A stretch of 58,496 bases of DNA from contig MNQS01000114.1 in the NCBI GenBank assembly GCA_001915545.1, forward strand, positions 1 to 58,496, in the 5' to 3' direction. The notes beneath the pieces were generated by a model that saw only the letters and a program-made list of their open reading frames with translations, ran no database searches and was not told the origin of the DNA. A program made the position numbers and the translations under genes. Numbering within the stretch: the stretch's first letter is position 1; every line of letters begins with the position of its first letter. Source of the stretch: Bacteroides sp. 43_108. GTDB lineage: Bacteria; Bacteroidota; Bacteroidia; Bacteroidales; Bacteroidaceae. Below are positions 36,850 to 45,378 of this stretch, piece by piece.

Positions 36850-38010
36850 TTATTTCTCCTTTTCAGCTGCAGCTTTGTTGAATGTCGGATTGGCATACAT
36901 GGTGAGCAGGCGCTTGCGCAGGAATGATGTGTCTGGCTCCGGCAGTTCAATCATCGAGAGTCTTTCATTCAGATATTTCTTGAATGTCTCGGCTTCTTCT
37001 TCTGTGTATCTGTCAGCATAGGTCGTAGCGTCAAGCAACATGTCGGCAGCCACGTAATTGGCAGGATACAATTTGTAGCCTAAGTGGATCTGATGGTCGA
37101 TGTGGTGCGCAATTGTACTCATCAGCTCGTTTTTAGGAGTGTCAGGGTCTAGTGTGTCGAGCCAATCGTTTATGCATGGAGCGGCATGGAAATGAATATG
37201 TCCTTTACGGCCGAATATACCGATTCTCATATTGTCCAAATCGTCTTGCTTGCTCTTTTTGAATCCAGGTATGTCACGCTTCATCTGGAACTCTTTTGCT
37301 TTGAGATAATCGCATGGATCGTATTCGTATGAGAGTGTAAGCGGAACAATATTCAGATTCTTGAGCCTGTCGATGATATTGCCTGTGCCTCCTATGGCCA
37401 TCATCTTCAGCACGCTTTCCTGTGTGCGGTCGTTGGAATCCTTGGCACGGCCTTCACGCTGGGCTATCCAGATGTTTTCTTTTTTCTCCGATATAGCGAA
37501 GTGCATGTATCGTGACATCTTTGCCGATGCCATGAGGAGAAGACGAGGAGAAAGAGAGCGCTGTACGATGAATGACTTGTTGATTCTTACGAACTGTCTG
37601 ATCCACGGCTTGATGAGCAGATTGTCGCCTATGGCTATTTCTGCTGTGTTGGCACCGTTGTCGATCAGAAGCGTATCGAGGAGTGCGGAGTCGAGCACAA
37701 TGTCGCGGTGGTTTGAGACAAATGTGTGCGGATTCGTGTTGAGATCTGCAACAGATGTGAAATCTCCCTCAAGGCCTTCGCTCACTTTTCCAAGCAACTG
37801 CTGGATTACCGGATACACGCATACAGACTGGAACTCGTAAGCATTTCTGCATTTGCGGATTGTTTCTATGACTTTCTCGATAGGTATATCTGCGTAAATG
37901 TACCTGAGAGTTTGGATGAACTCTTCGTCCTCGAGCAGTTTGCTCATCTGCTCCGGCATTTCCTCGTCGGTATAAGGACGTATGTCGTCGAATTCTTCTG
38001 GAATAATCAT
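36850..38010 (-). CDS. PlsC-like glycerolipid acyltransferase
   Basis: 386 residues. The acyltransferase motif I, NHRDIVLDSALLD, is at about residue 99. FVQRSLSPR- and AQREGRAKDSNDRTQ-type motifs II-III follow, then NIVPLTLSYEYDP. The family transfers an acyl chain to a glycerol-phosphate backbone in phospholipid synthesis at the inner membrane. At 386 residues it is longer than ordinary PlsC, with an N-terminal 95-residue extension and a C-terminal helical part. It lies in a minus-strand run with ddl and a RluD-like gene, 55 bases after ddl. Confidence 0.8.
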   Translation of the reverse strand: MIIPEEFDDIRPYTDEEMPEQMSKLLEDEEFIQTLRYIYADIPIEKVIETIRKCRNAYEFQSVCVYPVIQQLLGKVSEGLEGDFTSVADLNTNPHTFVSNHRDIVLDSALLDTLLIDNGANTAEIAIGDNLLIKPWIRQFVRINKSFIVQRSLSPRLLLMASAKMSRYMHFAISEKKENIWIAQREGRAKDSNDRTQESVLKMMAIGGTGNIIDRLKNLNIVPLTLSYEYDPCDYLKAKEFQMKRDIPGFKKSKQDDLDNMRIGIFGRKGHIHFHAAPCINDWLDTLDPDTPKNELMSTIAHHIDHQIHLGYKLYPANYVAADMLLDATTYADRYTEEEAETFKKYLNERLSMIELPEPDTSFLRKRLLTMYANPTFNKAAAEKEK

Positions 38011-38065
38011 AGATCTGTGGTTTTAAGAATGGTATATTGTTTATATTGCGGTCGTAACGCTTCTC

Positions 38066-39067
38066 TTACTTCAGCTTGTCTTCTATGATGTCTGTAAGTA
38101 TGGATGTCATGTCGAGACCTGCTGCTTTTACCTGCTGCGGTATGAAGCTTGTTTTTGTCATTCCTGGAGTTGTATTTACTTCGAGGAGATTGATTTTCTC
38201 AACTTCCTTGCCGTCTTCCATCTCTTTGGTAATGATGTAGTCGACGCGAATGATGCCGTATGCTCCAAGAATGTTGTATATGGCTTCAGTGAGTTTCTGT
38301 ACGCGCTGTGTAGTGCTTTCAGATAGACGTGCAGGAGTGATTTCTTCTACTTCACCTTTGTATTTTGCTCCATAGTCGAAGAAATCGTTGTGTGTTACGA
38401 CTTCTGTTATAGGCAGAACTCTTACTCCGTCTTTAGAAGTCTTGTAAACTCCGTTTGATATCTCGGTCCCTTTCATCTCTGCTTCGATCATTACTTCAGG
38501 GCTCTCATGCATAGCTGCCTTGATGGCTGGCTGTATGTCTTCCGGCTTTTTGCATTTTGTAACACCGAAGCTTGAACCGCCTTCGTTAGGCTTTATGAAG
38601 CAAGGCAGACCGATGCGTTCAATGACTTCTTCATCGGTGACCGTCTGACCTTCTCTGATAAGCATGGAATTGGAGATTCTCACACCGAAGCTCTTGAGAA
38701 GCTGGTTGAGCATAAACTTGTTGAATGTAAGTGCTTCTACAAGACGACTGCTTGTGGAGTATGGTATATGGTAAAGGTCGAAATAACCTTGAAGTATTCC
38801 ATTCTCGCCAGGTGTGCCATGTATGGTGATATATGCAAAGTCTGGTATGATCTTGTTTCCGTCGATTTCAAATGAAAAGTCGTGTCGGTCAACCGGTATT
38901 CTGGTACCGTCTTCGAGATGTACTTCCCATGTCATTCCGGTCATTTCCAATATATAAACATTGAATTTTTCCTTATCTATCCATGAATAGATGCCTTGTG
39001 CGCTTAAAAGTGAAATGTCGTGCTCGGATGAATCTCCTCCTGCAACGATTACAATGTTTCTTTTCAT
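38066..39067 (-). CDS. ddl: D-alanine--D-alanine ligase
   Basis: 333 residues, standard for Ddl. It joins two D-Ala with ATP to supply the peptidoglycan stem terminus, in the cytoplasm. The N-terminal VAGGDSSEHDISLLSA motif, HGTPGENGILQGYFDLYHIPYSTSS, and the ATP-grasp segments LPCFIKPNEGGSSFGVTK and INLLEVNTTPGMTKTSFIPQQ are intact. It is 63 bases downstream of the RluD-like gene in a cell-envelope/translation cluster. Confidence 0.95.
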   Translation of the reverse strand: MKRNIVIVAGGDSSEHDISLLSAQGIYSWIDKEKFNVYILEMTGMTWEVHLEDGTRIPVDRHDFSFEIDGNKIIPDFAYITIHGTPGENGILQGYFDLYHIPYSTSSRLVEALTFNKFMLNQLLKSFGVRISNSMLIREGQTVTDEEVIERIGLPCFIKPNEGGSSFGVTKCKKPEDIQPAIKAAMHESPEVMIEAEMKGTEISNGVYKTSKDGVRVLPITEVVTHNDFFDYGAKYKGEVEEITPARLSESTTQRVQKLTEAIYNILGAYGIIRVDYIITKEMEDGKEVEKINLLEVNTTPGMTKTSFIPQQVKAAGLDMTSILTDIIEDKLK

Positions 39068-39130
39068 ATCTTATCTTATTTTTATGATATTATGAAATTC
39101 TTTTTAATGATTATGATGCTCTTGAAACTT

Positions 39131-40225
39131 TCATATCATACGTCCGGATATGTATGTTCTCCACTTGTCAAGAAGTGCGCTCATATCATCGGGAAGAGGT
39201 GAATCGAACATCATTTCTTTTCCTGTGCGCGGATGTACAAACCCGAGAGTCTTTGCATGCAGAGCCTGGCGTGGACATGTCTTGAAGCAGTTTTCAACGA
39301 ATTGCTTGTATTTGCTGAAATTTGTGCCTTTCAGTATGATGCTGCCGCCATATCGCTCATCGTTGAAGAGAATATGTCCTATGTGTTTCATGTGCACGCG
39401 GATCTGATGAGTACGTCCTGTTTCAAGGATACATTTCACAAATGTGACATAGCCCAGACGTTCAAGTGTATAATAGTGTGTGACGGCGTGTCTTCCTATT
39501 TCTGATTCTGGTGGAAATACGGCCATGAGCATTCGGTCTTTCGGGTCTCTTGCGATATTGCCGACAACAGTTCCTTCATCTTCTTCTATATTGCCCCAAA
39601 CGAGGGCATTGTATTCACGTTTGGTGGTCTTGTTGAAGAACTGCAGACCTAGTTTTGTCTTTGCTTCAGCCGTTTTAGCAATTACAAGCAGTCCGCTGGT
39701 ATCTTTGTCTATGCGGTGTACCAGTCCTATTTCAGGATTGTTTATGTCGAAGTCTGGATCGTCCTTAAGATGCCAAGCTATGGCATTGAGCAGTGTGCCG
39801 TGCCAGTTGCCGAATCCTGGATGTACAACAAGACCAGGCTGTTTGTTAACAACCATCAAGTCTTCGTCTTCATAAACAATGTTGAGTGGAATGTCCTCAG
39901 GAGTGATGTCGTTGTCATATTGAGGCCTGTCGAGCATCACCTTTATGATGTCGAAAGGTTTGACCTTATAGCTGCGCTTTACCGGCTTGTCGTTTGCAAG
40001 GATAAAGCCTGCGTCTGCGGCTTTCTGTATTCTGTTTCTGGATATTCCGGCCAGTCTGTCGAACAAAAATTTGTCGACTCTTATCATTTTCTGTTTTTTG
40101 TCTACAGGTACTCTGTAGTGTTCGTACAGTTGTCCGGTTTCGTCATCATCCTGGTCGTGGTCCTCGTATACGGTAGCGTCCAGGCCCGATATGTCTTCGT
40201 AAGCTGTAGTTTCTTCTTTCTCCAT
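39131..40225 (-). CDS. rluD: RluA-family 23S rRNA pseudouridine synthase
   Basis: 364 residues. An S4 RNA-binding domain (RVDKFLFDRLAGISRNRIQKAADAGFILAND, about residues 48-80) precedes the catalytic domain, which carries the RluA motif II GLVHRIDKDTSGLLVIAKT with the nucleophilic Asp, and ETGRTHQIRVHMKHIGH. It is RluD-like, which modifies helix 69 of 23S rRNA, but assignment among RluA members is by similarity. The acidic 45-residue N-terminal extension (EDHDQDDDETGQLYEHYR) is longer than in E. coli. Confidence 0.88.
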   Translation of the reverse strand: MEKEETTAYEDISGLDATVYEDHDQDDDETGQLYEHYRVPVDKKQKMIRVDKFLFDRLAGISRNRIQKAADAGFILANDKPVKRSYKVKPFDIIKVMLDRPQYDNDITPEDIPLNIVYEDEDLMVVNKQPGLVVHPGFGNWHGTLLNAIAWHLKDDPDFDINNPEIGLVHRIDKDTSGLLVIAKTAEAKTKLGLQFFNKTTKREYNALVWGNIEEDEGTVVGNIARDPKDRMLMAVFPPESEIGRHAVTHYYTLERLGYVTFVKCILETGRTHQIRVHMKHIGHILFNDERYGGSIILKGTNFSKYKQFVENCFKTCPRQALHAKTLGFVHPRTGKEMMFDSPLPDDMSALLDKWRTYISGRMI

Positions 40226-40283
40226 TTACGATAGATAAAAATGTGTAAGGAATGGATATTATATGACTTGCCTGCCGTATTTA

Positions 40284-40901
40284 TCAGAATTCTATATCTG
40301 CTATTGTGTCCTCATACAGTGAGTCTACGTATTCCAGAGAGTCTGCTTCGCCGGCTCCAGCAACAATGGTTATTGCTCTGTCGCGCGAAATCTTGTCTCC
40401 CGTATGAAGGTCTCTTATGCCTTGTTTGATGCCGATGACAAAGTCTTTCGGATGTCCGTCGACGAATTGGCATGGTGCAAGTTTGAATCCCATAGCTCTC
40501 AGTTTTGCTTCTGCTTCTCTGAGTGAGCTGTTGTTTATCAGGTCTGGCAATTCAACCAGTGGTTCGCCGTTTAGGTTTATGGTGAGATATATTATTCTGC
40601 CGCTCTTCACTTCACTTCCTGATGTTGGCGATTGATCGAGTATGGCACCCGGTTCTGCTGTTTTCGAATAAGTTGAGTCGGCTATGACCGCAATAAGTCC
40701 TTTTTCCTTAAGCTCTGCTTCTGCATCGTATGCGCTTTTACCTATTACATAGGGAACGTTGATTTTTTCACCGTGGTGAGTATACTCATCGAGCATCTGC
40801 AGGCAGATCAGAGGAAGTCCGATCAGTACAGCCGCCATTGCCAATATGTTCAACCAGAAAATTCTGCCGGATTTGCCTTTGAAATAATCAGAAAGTGCCA
40901 T
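40284..40901 (-). CDS. PASTA-domain membrane protein
   Basis: 205 residues. A short cytoplasmic N-terminus leads to one transmembrane helix (FWLNILAMAAVLIGLPLICLQML, about residues 14-36). Extracytoplasmic PASTA units follow: INVPYVIGKSAYDAEAELKEKGL, VELPDLINNSSLREAEAKLRAMGF and a partial third. No kinase or transpeptidase domain is present, unlike PknB or PBP proteins. Such lone PASTA proteins are common beside rluD and ddl in Bacteroidetes and may sense cell-wall fragments. It starts the minus-strand operon. Confidence 0.85.
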   Translation of the reverse strand: MALSDYFKGKSGRIFWLNILAMAAVLIGLPLICLQMLDEYTHHGEKINVPYVIGKSAYDAEAELKEKGLIAVIADSTYSKTAEPGAILDQSPTSGSEVKSGRIIYLTINLNGEPLVELPDLINNSSLREAEAKLRAMGFKLAPCQFVDGHPKDFVIGIKQGIRDLHTGDKISRDRAITIVAGAGEADSLEYVDSLYEDTIADIEF

Positions 40902-40938
40902 AAATGTAGGTTGTTGGGTGTTTGACAGTATTTTTCGT

Positions 40939-40973
40939 CAAAGTTACTAAAAAAAGCAGAAGTTTCAATCAAA
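40939..40973 (-). promoter_or_regulatory. Promoter of the PASTA-rluD-ddl operon
   Basis: On the minus strand TAACTTTG (40939-40946) fits TAnnTTTG, 38 bases before the PASTA start. TTTG at 40970-40973 is 23 bases upstream, slightly far; an ATTG is at 19. The site overlaps the rpmH terminator hairpin. Confidence 0.5.
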
Positions 40974-40984
40974 CCTCTGCTTTT
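40947..40984 (-). terminator. Terminator of rpmH
   Basis: Minus-strand stem AAAAGCAGAGGTTT (40971-40984) pairs with 40952-40965 (one mismatch), then a T-run. It lies between rpmH and the PASTA gene. Confidence 0.8.
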
Positions 40985-41014
40985 CATATTCTTTGTCTGT
41001 TTGAAGCAAATTTT

Positions 41015-41170
41015 TTATTTGCCGTGGTGCTCGCTTGAAACAGTAAGCTGCTTGCGTCCCTTCTTTCTGCGTGACGACAAAACTCTACGTCCGTTGGCTG
41101 TAGCCATACGCTCACGGAAACCGTGCTTGTTGATCCTCTTTCTGTTGTGAGGCTGGAATGTTCTTTTCAT
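41015..41170 (-). CDS. rpmH: Ribosomal protein bL34
   Basis: A 51-residue gene found by translating the minus strand: [20 protein letters not shown] followed by [20 protein letters not shown] and [11 protein letters not shown]. This is the highly conserved basic bL34 protein of the 50S subunit, with the usual [11 protein letters not shown] opening and the [11 protein letters not shown] centre. It has its own promoter and terminator. It is divergent from efp rather than beside dnaA or rnpA as in many bacteria. Confidence 0.97.
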   Translation of the reverse strand: MKRTFQPHNRKRINKHGFRERMATANGRRVLSSRRKKGRKQLTVSSEHHGK

Positions 41171-41213
41171 CTTGATGTATTTTTTAGTTATTGTTTATTT
41201 CACTTTCGGCTTG

Positions 41214-41245
41214 CAAAAGTAGTGATTTTTTGTAAATAACCCAAA
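41214..41245 (-). promoter_or_regulatory. Promoter of rpmH
   Basis: Minus strand: TTTG (41242-41245), 20-base spacer, TACTTTTG (41214-41221). Both elements are perfect, 43 bases before the rpmH start. Confidence 0.8.
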
Positions 41246-41273
41246 GCTTCAAGGCTTTTTACAAATATTTTTT

Positions 41274-41303
41274 TTGCCATTTTATGGAAAAAAACTACTT
41301 TTG
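41274..41303 (+). promoter_or_regulatory. Promoter of efp
   Basis: TTTG (41274-41277), 18-base spacer, TACTTTTG (41296-41303), identical in the -7 box to the divergent rpmH promoter. It leaves a leader of about 75 bases. Confidence 0.75.
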
Positions 41304-41385
41304 CATCGTTTTTGGAATTTGTTAATACACAAACCGATAGGTTAATCAGGACTATATACAGTATAATTTAATAATAAAAGTATTT

Positions 41386-41946
41386 ATGATTTTAGCAGGA
41401 GACATTAAAAAGAACGTATGTTTGCGCATCGATGGAAGAATTTATGTTGTAATCGATTTCTTGCACGTTAAGCCAGGAAAAGGTAACACAGTCATGAGAA
41501 CAAAGCTTCGTGACGTTGCCGACGGTAGAGTGCTTGAGCGTACATGGATCGTTTCTGCAAAGCTTGAAGATGTTGTTGTAGACCATCGTCAGTTCCAGTA
41601 CCTTTATAAGGAAGGTGATGACTTGGTATTCATGAACCAGGAAACTTTCGAGCAGGTTACTATTCCACGTGACGTCATCACAGGAGTTGATTTCCTCAAG
41701 GAAGGCGATGTAATCCAGGCTTCTATCGATTCTTCTACTGATACAATTCTTATCGGCGAAGTTCCTGTAAAGGTTGTTTTGAAGGTTACTTACACTGAGC
41801 CAGGACTTAAGGGCGATACTGCAACAAACGCAACAAAGCCTGCAACTGTAGAAACTGGTGCACAGATCCGTGTTCCTCTTTTCATCAACGAAGGCGACCT
41901 TATTGAGGTTGACACTCGTGACGGATCTTACGTAACACGCAAGTAA
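41386..41946 (+). CDS. efp: Translation elongation factor P
   Basis: 186 residues, standard length. It relieves ribosome stalling at polyproline stretches. The KOW-like domain I shows the loop FLHVKPGKGNTVMRTKLR with Lys32 at the position modified in other bacteria. The OB domains II and III follow, ending DTRDGSYVTRK. No epmA or epmB gene is in the window, so the modification state of Lys32 is unknown. A bidirectional terminator separates it from rhaD. Confidence 0.97.
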   Translation: MILAGDIKKNVCLRIDGRIYVVIDFLHVKPGKGNTVMRTKLRDVADGRVLERTWIVSAKLEDVVVDHRQFQYLYKEGDDLVFMNQETFEQVTIPRDVITGVDFLKEGDVIQASIDSSTDTILIGEVPVKVVLKVTYTEPGLKGDTATNATKPATVETGAQIRVPLFINEGDLIEVDTRDGSYVTRK

Positions 41947-42009
41947 TCCACAAATTGACTTTTACGTGTGATTCCGCAATGTTGCGGATGACATACGGTT
42001 ATCAAAATA

Positions 42010-42058
42010 AAAAGCTGTCCTTCACTTCTGAACGTTGTTCTTGTGAGGACAGCTTTTA
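42010..42058. terminator. Bidirectional terminator between efp and rhaD
   Basis: Stem of about 16 bp pairing 42010-42025 with 42043-42058 (AAAAAGCTGTCCT/AGGACAGCTTTT core, one mismatch), with A- and T-rich sides. Confidence 0.85.
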
Positions 42059-42084
42059 TTTTTTTTATTATTCGAGTCCGATGT

Positions 42085-42897
42085 TTATTTCGGCAGTTTG
42101 AACACTCTGCTTATTTCCTGCATCTGTTCCTGTGACATGCCGTCAGGAGTGAATCCCATATTCTTTGCGCACATGTATATCTGTGCACTCTTGTTGAGAG
42201 TATCGAGCATGTCGAATGCCTCCATTACATCATCGCCGATTGCAAAAGCACCATGCTTTTCCCAGAATACGACGTCGTAGTCTTCATCTATTGACTTGAT
42301 GGTTGCTTCTGCAAGTTCTACCGAGCTTGGCAACATATATGGTACCATGCCGAGACCTCTAGGGCAGAAAGCCTTTGTTTCCGGTATCATCGACCAAAGA
42401 ATGTTTGTGAGCACATCCTTCTTCATGAATTCCTTGTTGTGGCTCATTGCAACGAGCTCGATAGGGTGAGTGTGCAGCGAAGCCTTGTATGTGGAGCCTT
42501 TGCCGATGAGATAATTGTGCACGCTCAGATGAGAAGGCAGTTCCGATGTAGGATTAACCGGATTGTCTGCAATTATTACGTAGCTTTCGCAATCGTCAAG
42601 TATACGTATCACACTGCCGTTTTCCATAGGCCAGCGTGCCAGGTCGCGCATTCTTCTGTTTGTACCCTTGCAGTAGAAGTAGCATCCTTTCAGATTCGGC
42701 AATGTTGTGCCGATGTGCTTTACCTCACTTATGGCAGGCATATTTCTGATACCATCGTCCACCAGGTCAGTGATGTTTATTGTGATGTTGCCTCCGTTTC
42801 TTTCTGCCCAGCCTTTCTGCCAAAGATAGCCTGCAACTTCGGCCACCTTCACAACTTCTTTTTCCAGTGCAGGGCGTCCATTAAGAATTGATTCCAT
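42085..42897 (-). CDS. rhaD: Rhamnulose-1-phosphate aldolase
   Basis: 270 residues, typical of RhaD. It is a class II zinc aldolase that splits L-rhamnulose 1-phosphate into dihydroxyacetone phosphate and L-lactaldehyde. The zinc site HTHPIELVAMSHN is at about residue 141, and WAERNGGNITINITDL is the phosphate-binding N-terminal motif. It is last in the rhaB-rhaA-rhaT-rhaD order on this strand. A TATATTTG box in the 71-bp gap before it may give it an extra promoter. No lactaldehyde reductase gene follows. Confidence 0.94.
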   Translation of the reverse strand: MESILNGRPALEKEVVKVAEVAGYLWQKGWAERNGGNITINITDLVDDGIRNMPAISEVKHIGTTLPNLKGCYFYCKGTNRRMRDLARWPMENGSVIRILDDCESYVIIADNPVNPTSELPSHLSVHNYLIGKGSTYKASLHTHPIELVAMSHNKEFMKKDVLTNILWSMIPETKAFCPRGLGMVPYMLPSSVELAEATIKSIDEDYDVVFWEKHGAFAIGDDVMEAFDMLDTLNKSAQIYMCAKNMGFTPDGMSQEQMQEISRVFKLPK

Positions 42898-42946
42898 TTT
42901 ATTCTGCTTTTATTTTTTATTTGTTGATTCTTTATGTTTGCAGATG

Positions 42947-42954
42947 CAAATATA
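42947..42954 (-). promoter_or_regulatory. Possible internal -7 element before rhaD
   Basis: TATATTTG on the minus strand, 50 bases before the rhaD start and identical to the -7 boxes proposed for rhaB and the GH78 gene. No -33 element is seen. Confidence 0.35.
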
Positions 42955-42968
42955 CTGCTTTCATGCTT

Positions 42969-43979
42969 TTATTTCAGCAGTTGAGGCAGGAATGAAGATA
43001 CTATCAGTACGATGAGTCCTGTCACCAGCACCAGAATAGTTTTGCTTGAGCATCCTTTCCATTCCTTCAATATAATTCCCCATACGTTAGAGAATGTCAC
43101 ATTGAGGGCCATCAAAATACACCAGCTGAATGCTATAAGCACCGGTGCTTCAGCCAAGAATCCCTTTCCAAGGCTCAGTCCGAAGAATTGTGAGTACCAC
43201 AGCAGACCGGCAAGTGCACAGAATGCGGCGTTGTTGCCCCAGAGCTCTGCTTTGCCATAATCGCCGAATGTCTTGTTCTTTGCGTTCTGATAGAAGCAAT
43301 AAACTGCATTTGTTATGAAACCTCCAGTTGTGACCATCAGAGTTGCCGGCAGAGTTTTGTAAATGTCTGCAGTCTGGTTGCCGAAATTGAGGTCTGCACC
43401 ATATCCAAGACCGATGTTGAAACATGCACTCATGAATCCTGCCAACAAAGCTACTGCAATGCCTTTCGGGAAGTTGAAGTCTTTGACAGCTTCTTTCTTT
43501 TCTTCTTCGCTGAGTGCAGATGCTTTCATGCTTCCTGCAACACCGATGATGGCGATACCGATAAGTGTCACTACAACGCCGGTTATGACAGGAGCAGTCA
43601 GGTCACCTGTGTTTCCTGTAAATATCGGTGTAAGTATCGTTCCAAGTCCGGCACATGTACCCAAGGCGATGCTTTGGCCCAGCGCCACACCAAGATATCT
43701 CATTGACAGACCGAAAGTCAAACCGCCTACGCCCCACAATATTCCGAAGAACAGTGACTGCAGCGATGCAGTAGGATTGGCTGCATATATTTCAAAAAGG
43801 CTGTGTCCTTCCGGCACTGCAAGCATTGCGCCCAAAAGAGGGAAAATAAGCCATGCAAACACTCCCTGCACAATCCAGTAAGATTCCCAGCTCCAATCCT
43901 TGATCTTGTTGATAGGAACATAACAGCTCGACTGGCAGAAAGCTCCGATGGCAATAATAAGCAGTCCTATGATTATCAT
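42969..43979 (-). CDS. rhaT: L-rhamnose/H+ symporter
   Basis: 336 residues with ten hydrophobic segments, matching the RhaT family of the drug/metabolite transporter superfamily. Recognisable are the first helix (GLLIIAIGAFCQSSCYVPINKIKDWSWESYW), GILWGVGGLTFGLSMRYLGVALGQSIALG and the C-terminal ILVTGLIVLIVSSFLP-type helix. It imports free L-rhamnose through the inner membrane, so rhamnose must be released outside, fitting the exported GH78 enzyme nearby. It follows rhaA after a 102-base gap that contains a hairpin. Confidence 0.93.
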   Translation of the reverse strand: MIIIGLLIIAIGAFCQSSCYVPINKIKDWSWESYWIVQGVFAWLIFPLLGAMLAVPEGHSLFEIYAANPTASLQSLFFGILWGVGGLTFGLSMRYLGVALGQSIALGTCAGLGTILTPIFTGNTGDLTAPVITGVVVTLIGIAIIGVAGSMKASALSEEEKKEAVKDFNFPKGIAVALLAGFMSACFNIGLGYGADLNFGNQTADIYKTLPATLMVTTGGFITNAVYCFYQNAKNKTFGDYGKAELWGNNAAFCALAGLLWYSQFFGLSLGKGFLAEAPVLIAFSWCILMALNVTFSNVWGIILKEWKGCSSKTILVLVTGLIVLIVSSFLPQLLK

Positions 43980-44008
43980 TTTCTACTATCCTTTATATAA
44001 GTATAAGT

Positions 44009-44063
44009 CCCAATGCCGGCATCCAGCATCATTTTTACATGATTGCACAATGTCGGCATCGGG
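44009..44063 (-). other. Intercistronic stem-loop between rhaA and rhaT
   Basis: Arms 44009-44022 and 44050-44063 form a 14-bp stem with one mismatch and one wobble, around the self-complementary ATGCCGGCAT. There is no T-run on the minus strand, so it more likely affects mRNA stability or relative expression than full termination. Confidence 0.55.
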
Positions 44064-44081
44064 GCATAAGATTATCTTTAC

Positions 44082-45335
44082 TTATCTCTTAGATGTTACC
44101 TCAGCTTCGTACTTTTCAACTTCTGGTATGAATGTTTCTCCTACAGGTACATTGTTTCTGAGACAGAACTCATCCCAAACAGCATTCCAAGGCAATGACT
44201 TGCTTTCTTCCAGAAGTGCGAGACGTTCGAAGAGCTGATTGTTGAGCTCGTACTTGCGCAGAGTGTCGAGCGGTTCAAGGAGAGCCTGAAGCAGACACTT
44301 CTGAGTAGCGCGTGAGCCTATAACGTAAGCACCGATTCTGTTGATTGATGCATCGAAATAGTCGAGTCCGATATGTACGCGGTCAAGTGCGTCGCATCTT
44401 ACGATTTCCTTGCACAGCTCGAGAGTATCGTCGTTCATGATTGTTACGTGGTCAGAATCCCATCTTACCGGACGGCTTACGTGGAGCATTATCTCTGGAG
44501 TGTAGAGAAGCAGAGACGAAATCTTGTCGGCAACGATTTCTGTTGGATGGAAATGACCAGTGTCGAGAGTGACAATCTTCTTTCTGCTTGTTCCGTAGCC
44601 GATGTAGAAGTCGTTTGAACCTACTGTGTAGCTTTCCAGACCGATACCGAATACTTTCGATTCGATGCAGTCCTTCATGTGCTCATATTCTTTCTCGAAA
44701 ATCTGGTCGAGCGAATCCTTGAGAAGTTCGCGGTAATACATTCTGTTGACAGTGAGATCCTTGCTTCCGTCGTGTACCCAGAGGTTCATTATACAAGGGT
44801 CGTTCTGAGCTTTACCCATTTCTTCAGCTATGGCACGGCATCTCTTTGTATGCTCAATCCAGAAGTCGCGTATAGACTTGTCAGGGTTTGCCAATGAGAG
44901 GTTTCCGCTCTTAGGGTGAGAGAATGAAGTGGAGTTGAAGTCAAGCTTCATGTTGTGTTCCTTACCCCATTCAATCCATCCTGCAAAATGCTTAGGTTCA
45001 ACCTGATCGCGGTCAACGAACTCGTTTCCGAATTCTCCGTATATTTCGTGCAGGTTAAGGCGATGGTTTCCTGGTATCATTGATGCAGCCTTGAGGATGT
45101 CCTGTCTGAGTTCATCAATGTTTCTTGCCTTGCCGGGGTAGTTGCCTGTAGCCTGTATACCGCCTGTGAGATCTCCTCCGAGATTCTCGAATCCGGTAAC
45201 GTCGTCAGCTTGCCAGCAATGAAGGCTGAGCTGTATATTCTGCAGTTTCTCTATTGCCTTTTCTGTGTCAACACCTATGGCTGCGTAGCGCTCCTTTGCT
45301 ACTTCGTAAGCCTTCTTGATCAATTCTTCTTTCAT
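44082..45335 (-). CDS. rhaA: L-rhamnose isomerase
   Basis: 417 residues, the RhaA length. It converts L-rhamnose to L-rhamnulose with divalent metal ions in the cytoplasm. The TIM-barrel signature segments are present: LSLHCWQADDVTGFE near residue 32, KLDFNSTSFSHPKSG, LWVHDGSKD, VTLDTGHFHPTEIVADKISSLL and the C-terminal LGLDYFDASINRIGAYV-like stretch, which supply the metal ligands. It is the second gene of the operon, 43 bases after rhaB. Confidence 0.96.
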   Translation of the reverse strand: MKEELIKKAYEVAKERYAAIGVDTEKAIEKLQNIQLSLHCWQADDVTGFENLGGDLTGGIQATGNYPGKARNIDELRQDILKAASMIPGNHRLNLHEIYGEFGNEFVDRDQVEPKHFAGWIEWGKEHNMKLDFNSTSFSHPKSGNLSLANPDKSIRDFWIEHTKRCRAIAEEMGKAQNDPCIMNLWVHDGSKDLTVNRMYYRELLKDSLDQIFEKEYEHMKDCIESKVFGIGLESYTVGSNDFYIGYGTSRKKIVTLDTGHFHPTEIVADKISSLLLYTPEIMLHVSRPVRWDSDHVTIMNDDTLELCKEIVRCDALDRVHIGLDYFDASINRIGAYVIGSRATQKCLLQALLEPLDTLRKYELNNQLFERLALLEESKSLPWNAVWDEFCLRNNVPVGETFIPEVEKYEAEVTSKR

Positions 45336-45378
45336 GTTTTTGAAGTATTAAGTTATAAAGTTTTTTATTTGTTTGTTG

